Shown here in pieces: positions 44,672 through 51,531 of a stretch of DNA of 64,000 bases. The position numbers and the translations under genes were made by a program. This DNA is from Parapedobacter pyrenivorans (GTDB lineage: Bacteria; Bacteroidota; Bacteroidia; Sphingobacteriales; Sphingobacteriaceae). The stretch spans positions 1,538,718 through 1,602,717 of the forward strand of contig NZ_BMER01000001.1 of NCBI RefSeq assembly GCF_014636865.1. The letters run 5' to 3'. Positions within the stretch are counted from its first letter, which is position 1. Each line of letters opens with the position of its first letter. Below the pieces are notes generated by a model, which made no database searches, was not told the origin of the DNA, and was given only the letters and a program-made list of their open reading frames with translations.

Positions 44672-45754
44672 ATGATGAAGTTATCAAAAACAATACGCAT
44701 TCTGGTTGTCGGCTGTGGCAACATGGGAGCATCACACGCGCAGGCTTATCACAGTTTGGATGGGTTTGAGATCTGTGGACTGGTCTCTACCGGCACGAGT
44801 AAAGAACGGTTGAACGAAACGTTGGGAGGTAATTATCCGCTATTTAGCAATTATGAGGAGGCGCTAGTTGCAACCAATCCGGATGCGGTCTGCATCTCCA
44901 CCTACCCCGATACGCACGAGCAATTTGCCATCATGGCGTTTGATCATGGTTGTCATGTCTTCATCGAGAAGCCACTGGCGGATACAGTGGAGGGGGCAAA
45001 GCGGGTGGCCGAAGCAGCAAGGCGAACCGGTAAGAAGTTGGTTATCGGCTACATCCTGAGGTACCACCCTTCCTGGCAGCATTTCGTCGAACTGAGCGGG
45101 CAATTGGGCAAGCCGTTGGTCATGCGGATGAACCTCAACCAGCAGAGTCATGGCCGCATGTGGGATGTACATCGTAATCTGATGAAAAGCCTGAGCCCCA
45201 TCGTAGATTGCGGAGTCCACTATATTGACGTGATGTGCCAAATGACCAAAAGCAAACCTGTGCAGGTGAATGCCATCGGCGCCCGGCTTACGGATGATAT
45301 TCCGGCAGGCAATTACAATTATGGACAACTGCAGATCCGTTTCGAAGATGGTTCGGTGGGTTGGTATGAGGCCGGGTGGGGGCCGATGATCAGCGAAACG
45401 GCTTTTTTTGTGAAAGATGTATTCGGTCCAAAGGGATCACTTTCAATCGTTGCGAGGGATGCCGGCGCCACGGGCAATTCAGACAATGTATCGGCGCATA
45501 CCAAAACAGAATCGCTGCGCCTGCACCATGCGGAAATTGATGGGAACAATACGTTCGTGAAACCGGATGAATGGATAGACCTGACCGACGAACCGGACCA
45601 TCAGGAGCTGTGTAACCGGGAACAACGATTTTTCTTGGAAGCCATCCATTCGGACTTGGATTTGGATGAATTGACGCAACATGCCATCAGTAGCCTGGAG
45701 ATTGCATTTGCATGCGATGAATCGGTGAAGACAGGTCAACCGGTGTATCTCTAA
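44672..45754 (+). CDS. Gfo/Idh/MocA family oxidoreductase, cytoplasmic
   Basis: 360 residues with no signal peptide. Rossmann start RILVVGCGNMGASHAQAYHS, a classical G-x-G-x-x-G loop, then the family motif FIEKPLADTVEGAKR and the C-terminal alpha/beta domain with MKSLSPIVDCGVHYIDVMCQ, where the H-x-x-D type residues would be catalytic. It should act in the cytoplasm with NAD(P)(H), on a compound brought in by the MFS protein encoded 26 bp upstream. It complements the exported relative at 39762, so the locus has one such enzyme on each side of the inner membrane. The specific reaction is unknown. Confidence 0.87.
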   Translation: MMKLSKTIRILVVGCGNMGASHAQAYHSLDGFEICGLVSTGTSKERLNETLGGNYPLFSNYEEALVATNPDAVCISTYPDTHEQFAIMAFDHGCHVFIEKPLADTVEGAKRVAEAARRTGKKLVIGYILRYHPSWQHFVELSGQLGKPLVMRMNLNQQSHGRMWDVHRNLMKSLSPIVDCGVHYIDVMCQMTKSKPVQVNAIGARLTDDIPAGNYNYGQLQIRFEDGSVGWYEAGWGPMISETAFFVKDVFGPKGSLSIVARDAGATGNSDNVSAHTKTESLRLHHAEIDGNNTFVKPDEWIDLTDEPDHQELCNREQRFFLEAIHSDLDLDELTQHAISSLEIAFACDESVKTGQPVYL

Positions 45755-45822
45755 AGGCACTTTTTTACGTCGTTTTCTCCAAGTGTGATAAAATACAGTC
45801 ACGATTGGCGGAGTAATAGGTT

Positions 45823-45851
45823 TTGGGTCATGGCGATACCGGCTACTTTTG
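45823..45851 (+). promoter_or_regulatory. Promoter of the secreted protein gene at 45898
   Basis: TTG (45823-45825), 18 bp, TACTTTTG (45844-45851). The -7 element is perfect and the spacing is one base short of the usual 19. The predicted leader is about 40 nt. This gene therefore seems to have its own promoter in addition to any read-through from PUL2. Confidence 0.5.
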
Positions 45852-45897
45852 TACGTGACGCCACCGTACTAGTTACTAACCATTTCGCAAAACGACG

Positions 45898-46986
45898 ATG
45901 ATTGTAAGAATAATATCCCTTGGTCTTTTCTTGTTTGTTAGCCTCCCATCATTTGTTGCCCATGCTCAGGATGCTGCAGCACAACCCTGGATCCGGCCGG
46001 ACCATGCAGCGGATGAAGCCGTGTGGGGAATCGAAAACGGCATCGTGTTCAGCCTGTGGCCTTATGGCCTTGAGCATAGAAATGAGCGTCCCTATGGTGG
46101 TGGCCCTAGGGGGCTCATCCGCGTAGGTTATCAAAACGGAGAGGAAACGTACCTGATGAACTTTCTGGCTATCGAGCCTATCGTAAGTGGAAAAATAGAA
46201 TTCAGTGAGATTTCCCCCTCTGCAGTGGACGGTGTATGGGGCAAACTGCTGTGGGCTAGTGATACGCCGGAGGCGGGCTCATATTATCCTACGGCTCGTG
46301 CGCGAGGTGTGGTCAGCCAAGTTGGCGGGGCGGGAGAGGCAGTTGAGGAGCTATCCGTTTATGTATTTATGGAACGGTTTGCCCATGGAGCTGCTCCTTA
46401 TTTGAAACTTTCTATTCGCAGTGACCGTCCGGAGGAATTGTGCATCCAAGTATTTCACCATGAAGGCAGCACACCGATGGATCGATGTGCCATCACCGCC
46501 ACGATGGGTAACTATTCCCGGCTGCGGAATCTCCACTTGAAAGGTAGTGTGGTGACGTCGACCCAATTATATAACGGATTTGACGGAATCGATTTTATCG
46601 AAAAGGACGGCTATCCGATGAGCCAGATGCTGGAAGACACCGGTGGATACCTTTGGGCGTTGGCAACGGGTGATGAGACCATGGACGACCTGGCGGATTG
46701 GCCAGTTGATTCGCTGGCCCGGACCAAGATGGGCTGGAAATACCGTGCGCCTTTTAAGTTTACGCAATACTGGAAAAAGGAGAAAAAGACCGCCGATCCT
46801 TCCCTTTCGGTTCGGGTAAATGGAAGGGCCCGGTATTGGAGTGGCGGTAGTAGGGATAAATCGCACTACATGCGTATTCCAGGTGGTCCTTCATTTGAGA
46901 ATTTTGAACTCCAGGAAAAATATATCCCCGGTCAACGGTTTTATTACGGCCTGTCAAGAAAAACGCCGAGCGAACTAGTTGATTGA
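45898..46986 (+). CDS. Secreted protein of unknown function
   Basis: 362 residues with a clear signal peptide (LGLFLFVSLPSFVAHAQDA, cleavage near 23-25). The mature protein is rich in predicted beta-strands (GIVFSLWPYGLEHRNERPYG, GLIRVGYQNGEETYLMNFLA, LSVYVFMERFAHGAAPYLKL) and resembles a large beta-sandwich such as those of glycan-active proteins. I do not recognise a family. It follows PUL2 on the same strand after a 143-bp gap holding its own promoter, so it may belong to the same regulon. No catalytic motif is evident. Confidence 0.65.
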   Translation: MIVRIISLGLFLFVSLPSFVAHAQDAAAQPWIRPDHAADEAVWGIENGIVFSLWPYGLEHRNERPYGGGPRGLIRVGYQNGEETYLMNFLAIEPIVSGKIEFSEISPSAVDGVWGKLLWASDTPEAGSYYPTARARGVVSQVGGAGEAVEELSVYVFMERFAHGAAPYLKLSIRSDRPEELCIQVFHHEGSTPMDRCAITATMGNYSRLRNLHLKGSVVTSTQLYNGFDGIDFIEKDGYPMSQMLEDTGGYLWALATGDETMDDLADWPVDSLARTKMGWKYRAPFKFTQYWKKEKKTADPSLSVRVNGRARYWSGGSRDKSHYMRIPGGPSFENFELQEKYIPGQRFYYGLSRKTPSELVD

Positions 46987-47042
46987 TCCTTAGTTATTTC
47001 AACCTGCTTTTTGAAGTCAAATGTTAAAAAATGCAAAAACAG

Positions 47043-47091
47043 TTGTATTTTACGAATTCCTTCGTACTTTTGAAGTACGAAATTAATCGTA
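47043..47091 (+). promoter_or_regulatory. Promoter and double dyad operator of the blaI-like gene
   Basis: Promoter: TTG (47043-47045), 19 bp, TACTTTTG (47065-47072), a perfect match. Overlapping it are two dyads of the form TACGA-N6-TCGTA at 47051-47066 and 47076-47091, 25 bp apart. The inner half-sites also make a 9-bp stem, TTCGTACTT / AAGTACGAA, around the -7 element. This fits repression by the encoded BlaI-type protein. Confidence 0.7.
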
Positions 47092-47097
47092 TGATGT

Positions 47098-47469
47098 ATG
47101 GCGCATATAAGACCGACAGAAAGTGAATTGGAGATTTTGCAGATTCTATGGGAAAAGGGCGAGGCTAGCGTGCGGGATGTCCATGAAGTGTTATTGAAAA
47201 ACAAGGACGCAGGTTATACAACGACACTGAAGATTATGCAGATCATGCATGAGAAGGGCTTGGTAAGCAGGGATAGTTCGGCGCGGACACACATCTACCG
47301 GGCTATGGTAAGCCAGGAGCTGACCCAACGGCATCTGCTTGGTAAGATGATTGACAATGTTTTCAATGGTTCGGTTGGGCGGCTGATCATGCAGGCGTTG
47401 GGCAGCAATACGGCCAGTGCCGAAGAGCTTGCAGAAATAAAAAAATACCTTGATAACTTAGAAAAATAA
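47098..47469 (+). CDS. BlaI/MecI/CopY family transcriptional repressor
   Basis: 123 residues, the normal size. An N-terminal winged helix (PTESELEILQILWEKGEASV, then RDVHEVL and YTTTLKIMQIMHEKGLV) is followed by a dimerising helical tail. Family members bind dyad operators and are inactivated by proteolysis once the partner BlaR1/M56 peptidase senses a signal. The partner gene lies 5 bp downstream. The operators overlapping the promoter indicate autoregulation. No beta-lactamase gene is adjacent in the operon, though a beta-lactamase-like fusion lies at 62064. In Bacteroidota this pair often controls envelope functions rather than resistance. Confidence 0.9.
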   Translation: MAHIRPTESELEILQILWEKGEASVRDVHEVLLKNKDAGYTTTLKIMQIMHEKGLVSRDSSARTHIYRAMVSQELTQRHLLGKMIDNVFNGSVGRLIMQALGSNTASAEELAEIKKYLDNLEK

Positions 47470-47474
47470 ATACG

Positions 47475-49112
47475 ATGGAAAATTTTGGTCTATTGATTTT
47501 CAAGGGGCTGGGCTGGGGGATTATCCATTCCTTATGGATGGGTGCTATCCTTTATGGTTCACTGCTCTTAGCCTTCCAGTTTTTAAACGGACGTGCGAAA
47601 ATAAAATCGTTGCTGGCGGTAGTGGCATTATTGGTACTATCGGGATTCTTTTTCCTGACGTCTTTATATTACATAGCGGCTGATGTGAAAAGTGATCTGG
47701 CGGCTTTTACGGATGGTGCTGTCGCGTTTTTCCCATTGTCCGACTATAACAGTTCGTTTTCCTTCAAGGCAACGGTGGAACAGTATTTCCCATTAGTTGC
47801 CGTTTTTTATGCGCTTGGTGTACTCTTCCAGTTGGCATTGGTTGTAAGTGGTTTCCGAAAGTTACGTATGATCCGTACACAGGGCTTATTGGAAGTGCCC
47901 GAATCGTGGAAAGCGTTGCTGGCTAGCAAAAAGCAACAGCTGGGTCTTCGCAAATCCATCGCATTCCACCTTTCCACATTGGTGGATGTTCCGGCAGTAA
48001 TCGGCCACTTTAAGCCGGTTATCTTATTTCCTTTGGCACTTTTTTCCGGGATAAGCCCGGAGCAGGTAGAGACGGTGCTCATCCACGAATTGGCACACAT
48101 CAAGCGACGCGACTACCTCTTCAATCTCGTTAAAATAATCGCGGAGACGCTATTATTTTTCAATCCTTTTGTGTGGCTTATCGGTAGAATGCTTGAGACA
48201 GAGCGGGAAAACGCATGCGACGACATGGTGGTGGAGCTGACATCAAGTCCTATCCGATATGCGCAGACGTTGCTGTGGCTGGAAGAGCGACGCCAGCTGC
48301 CAAGCTATCGGCTGGCCATGCAGGCAATCACGAAGAAAAAGCAATTATTACTCCGAATTCAACGAATGACTAATATGAAAATTAACTATTTGAATGCCAA
48401 GCATAAATTGGCTATCCTGACACTATTGCTAGGCTGTATCGCTTCGCTCGCTTGGGTGAAACCCTTTGCGCGGGATACGGAGCCAACGGAAATGTACGTG
48501 TTACCAGCGGTCGCCGTTGATACGGTGGCTGCCCTAGCTGTGGATGCTGAAAAAAACATCGTGTTCCAGGCGGTAGCAAATGATACACTGCCCCCGGGCA
48601 GAAAATCGAACATCACCTTTACCGCTAGCAGCAGTGCAACGCAGACGTTTGAACCCTACGAGGATCTTCCGGATAGCCTGAAGATAGAAGTGGATGCCGC
48701 TCGGCATCATGCTGATTCGATCAAGGCGTACTTTTCTTCCCCTGAATGGAAGGAAGAGCAACGCAAGATAACTGCTGAAGTCCGTAAGCAGACGGATTCG
48801 ATAAAGGCATATTTTTCCTCCCCTGAATGGAAAGAAGAGCAACGCAAGATAACTGCTGAGGTCCGTAAGCAGACGGATTCTATCAAAGCGTACTTCACGT
48901 CTCCGGAATGGAAGGAGGAGCAGCGGAAAATAACGGTAGAAGTCCGCAAGCAGGCAGATTCGTTAAAGGCATATTTCGATTCGCCTGAATGGAAGGAAAA
49001 AATGGAGAAAATGAAGTGGTCCGACGAGGAACTGCGCAAACTCATCGAGCCGGTACGCAGACAAGCCGATTCGATCAGGATTCACTTCGAATCGGCAGAG
49101 CGGTTACCCTAG
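47475..49112 (+). CDS. M56 family (BlaR1-like) membrane sensor peptidase with C-terminal repeats
   Basis: 545 residues. Several membrane segments in the first ~150 residues and another near 315-335 surround a zinc peptidase domain. The motif is HELAH at 204-208, followed by KRRDYLF and the downstream ETERENACDD. It probably cleaves the BlaI-type repressor encoded just upstream when a periplasmic signal is sensed. The C-terminal part after about residue 414 lacks a penicillin-binding domain. Instead it has four to five tandem 27-residue units of the type DSIKAYFSSPEWKEEQRKI. These are charged, probably helical or coiled, and presumably periplasmic. The last codon lies 4 bp from the convergent permease gene. 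Confidence 0.85.
   Translation: MENFGLLIFKGLGWGIIHSLWMGAILYGSLLLAFQFLNGRAKIKSLLAVVALLVLSGFFFLTSLYYIAADVKSDLAAFTDGAVAFFPLSDYNSSFSFKATVEQYFPLVAVFYALGVLFQLALVVSGFRKLRMIRTQGLLEVPESWKALLASKKQQLGLRKSIAFHLSTLVDVPAVIGHFKPVILFPLALFSGISPEQVETVLIHELAHIKRRDYLFNLVKIIAETLLFFNPFVWLIGRMLETERENACDDMVVELTSSPIRYAQTLLWLEERRQLPSYRLAMQAITKKKQLLLRIQRMTNMKINYLNAKHKLAILTLLLGCIASLAWVKPFARDTEPTEMYVLPAVAVDTVAALAVDAEKNIVFQAVANDTLPPGRKSNITFTASSSATQTFEPYEDLPDSLKIEVDAARHHADSIKAYFSSPEWKEEQRKITAEVRKQTDSIKAYFSSPEWKEEQRKITAEVRKQTDSIKAYFTSPEWKEEQRKITVEVRKQADSLKAYFDSPEWKEKMEKMKWSDEELRKLIEPVRRQADSIRIHFESAERLP
48714..49037 (+). repeat. Four tandem 81-bp repeats inside the M56 gene
   Basis: Units begin at 48714, 48795, 48876 and 48957 (each starting GATTCG/GATTCT), and a short fifth start is at 49068. 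The first two are almost identical in DNA and the fourth is diverged in its second half. Each encodes 27 residues. Near-identical DNA copies suggest recent expansion, so copy number may vary among strains. Confidence 0.85.
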
Positions 49113-49115
49113 CGA

Positions 49116-51482
49116 TTATTCATCCCTTAGGCTTCTCGTCGGGTTTGTCAACGCAGCCTTGATGGCCTGTGAGCTTACGGTAAGCAATGCAATCAGCAGC
49201 GCACCCCCGCCAGCCAGCGCAAACACCCCCCAGTGCAGGTCGGTGTGGTACTGATAGTTGTCCAGCCAGTCGCTCATGATCCACCACGCGATGGGGAAGG
49301 CTACCGTGCAGGAGAGCAGTACGAGTACGACAAATTCGCGGTTGAGCAACCCGACCAATGACGAGATTGATGCTCCCAATACCTTGCGGATTCCCATTTC
49401 CTTTGTACGTCGCTCGGCGGTGAAGGCAGCGAGGCCAAAGAGGCCGAGACAAGAAATAATAATGGAGATTACAGCGAATACACCCGCCAGTTTCTGGATC
49501 AGCATTTCCGATTTGAATTTTTCATTAAAGACATTATCCAGAAACTCGTACTCAAATGGATATCCCGGATTGGTTTCCTTAAGGATTTCGCCGATCTGGG
49601 AAACCGTTTTCGACAGGTTCATCCCCGCTTTGGTCTTGATGTTGAGTACGCCCCACTTGGTCGCAAACGGATAGAACAGCACAGGTTCGGCAGGTGTATA
49701 CACGTTGTTGTACACAAAATCTTTCACGACGCCGACAATGGTGTGGGTGTCTTCACCCCAACGCACGGTTTGTCCTGCAACCCGGCCATCGGGCTGGATG
49801 AGCTTGGCAAAGGCCTCGTTAATAACGATGCTGCTGCTGTCGCCTAGCATATGCGGCCGGAAGTTGCGCCCATCGATCAACTGCATTCCCATGGCTGGAA
49901 TGAAGTCGGCATCGGTATGGAGGATACCGATCAATATTTGCTTGTTTGGATCTTTGTTTTCCCAGCTGATGCCCCAAGTATTCGAACCGATATTCAGCAC
50001 CCTCATGTTGCTAAGCCCCGCGGTTTCGACACCACCGGTAGCGATGAGCTTTTCCTTGATGACATCCAGGTGTTCCAGCATCTTCCCCCGCAAAGGTGTG
50101 GTCATGACCTGGCTATGCTCGAAGCCCATATCACGGCCCTTCACGTGCTGGATTTGTTGAAAAATGATAACCGTACAGACAATAAGGGTAATGGAAGCAG
50201 CGTATTGGATAATCACCAGCCCCCTACGTATGAACCCGGCCATGCCAGCTTTCTGTCTAGCTCCCTTTAGGGTAGCGATTGGGTTGAAGGATGAAAGGTA
50301 AAATGCCGGATAGCTTCCGGAAACGAGACCGCATACCACCACGATGCAGACCAGGAAGGCGAGGTGCATGGGTTCAACTAATCCAACCGTCAGCTCCTTT
50401 TCGACCAAGCTATTGAAAGGCCCGATGAATACAAAAATAAGTCCGATCGCAAACAGTGCCGACAGTGCGGCGAGAATCAGCGACTCGCCTAGAAATTGGC
50501 CAATGAGGGAGGTTTTGGTAGCCCCTACCACCTTGCGCATGCCCACTTCCTTAGCCCGTTTTTCCGAACGGGCTGTAGCAAGGTTCATGAAGTTGATGCA
50601 GGCAATGAGGAGTACCACCCAAGCGATAATGCTGAACAACCGCACGAATTTAATGCGGCCTTCCTGTTCGTTCCCATCGCGGTCGAAGCTGTTGTATAGC
50701 CGCCAGCGTTCCATCGGGTACAGGAAATTCTTATAGAACAGATCGTCACCCACTTTACGTTCCGCAAAATCATAGAACTGTTTGTTGACGTCGGCGAGAT
50801 CGGCCGAGGCCTCCAGCTGCACATACGTCAGGAAGCTGTTGTTGCCCCATGTCTCAAATCCGCCCTCACTCTGGCTTTCAAATTTTTTAAATGGAATAAT
50901 CCAATCAAACTGCACACTGCTGTTCTTGGGTAGATCCGCTACTATACCGGCAACGGTGTAACTTTCTTCATTGTTTATTCGTACCTGCTTGCCCATGGCC
51001 GGTTCGTTACCGAAAAGGCGTGCAGCAGCTTTTTGGGTCAGCACAATGTCGTTGATGTTGCCCATCGCGGAGGCCCGGTTGCCTTCGATGAATTCCAGCG
51101 AGAAGATGTCGAGGAAGTCAGGATCGGCATAGAACCCGGTTTGGTAGAGGGTCTTTTCGCCCAGATTGAACAGGAGTGGCGTTGGCCAGTTTACTCGCGC
51201 CGCGTACTTGACACCAGGCAACTCCGCTTTAATCGCAGGAGCTAATGGCCCAGGATTAGCTTCAAACACATAGGTGCCGCCATCGTGGGTTTGCTTGGAC
51301 TTCGATATATAAATATATTCCTTATTCGGAAAATGATTGTCATAGCTCATTTCGTCTTCCACCCATAGGAAAATGAGCGACGCGCAAGTGATGCCGATGG
51401 CCAGGCCAAAAATGTTAAGAAAACTGTATCCCCTGGTTTTCCAAAGGTTGCGAAAGGTGGTTTTGATGTAATTTTTTAGCAT
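49116..51482 (-). CDS. FtsX/MacB-type ABC transporter permease
   Basis: 788 residues with the double FtsX layout: an N-terminal membrane segment near 20-42, a periplasmic core, an FtsX block with RAKEVGMRKVVGAT, a second core, and a final FtsX block with TKEMGIRKVLGASISSLV, ending in NPTRSLRDE. By eye it is closest to the permease at 7533-9917. It is the last gene of the second efflux operon (HlyD adaptor, permease, permease), 49 bp after the preceding permease. The operon has no ATPase, so ATP hydrolysis must be supplied from elsewhere, possibly by the protein at 10046-10720. Confidence 0.9.
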   Translation of the reverse strand: MLKNYIKTTFRNLWKTRGYSFLNIFGLAIGITCASLIFLWVEDEMSYDNHFPNKEYIYISKSKQTHDGGTYVFEANPGPLAPAIKAELPGVKYAARVNWPTPLLFNLGEKTLYQTGFYADPDFLDIFSLEFIEGNRASAMGNINDIVLTQKAAARLFGNEPAMGKQVRINNEESYTVAGIVADLPKNSSVQFDWIIPFKKFESQSEGGFETWGNNSFLTYVQLEASADLADVNKQFYDFAERKVGDDLFYKNFLYPMERWRLYNSFDRDGNEQEGRIKFVRLFSIIAWVVLLIACINFMNLATARSEKRAKEVGMRKVVGATKTSLIGQFLGESLILAALSALFAIGLIFVFIGPFNSLVEKELTVGLVEPMHLAFLVCIVVVCGLVSGSYPAFYLSSFNPIATLKGARQKAGMAGFIRRGLVIIQYAASITLIVCTVIIFQQIQHVKGRDMGFEHSQVMTTPLRGKMLEHLDVIKEKLIATGGVETAGLSNMRVLNIGSNTWGISWENKDPNKQILIGILHTDADFIPAMGMQLIDGRNFRPHMLGDSSSIVINEAFAKLIQPDGRVAGQTVRWGEDTHTIVGVVKDFVYNNVYTPAEPVLFYPFATKWGVLNIKTKAGMNLSKTVSQIGEILKETNPGYPFEYEFLDNVFNEKFKSEMLIQKLAGVFAVISIIISCLGLFGLAAFTAERRTKEMGIRKVLGASISSLVGLLNREFVVLVLLSCTVAFPIAWWIMSDWLDNYQYHTDLHWGVFALAGGGALLIALLTVSSQAIKAALTNPTRSLRDE

Positions 51483-51531
51483 GAGCTTTTCAGTTATGGT
51501 AATTGGCTGTCAGCTGATCGCGCACCGCCAA

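Noticed and set aside
48714-49037. Tandem repeats considered as a CRISPR-like array
   Set aside because: The 81-bp units are contiguous without spacers, stay in frame and encode protein.
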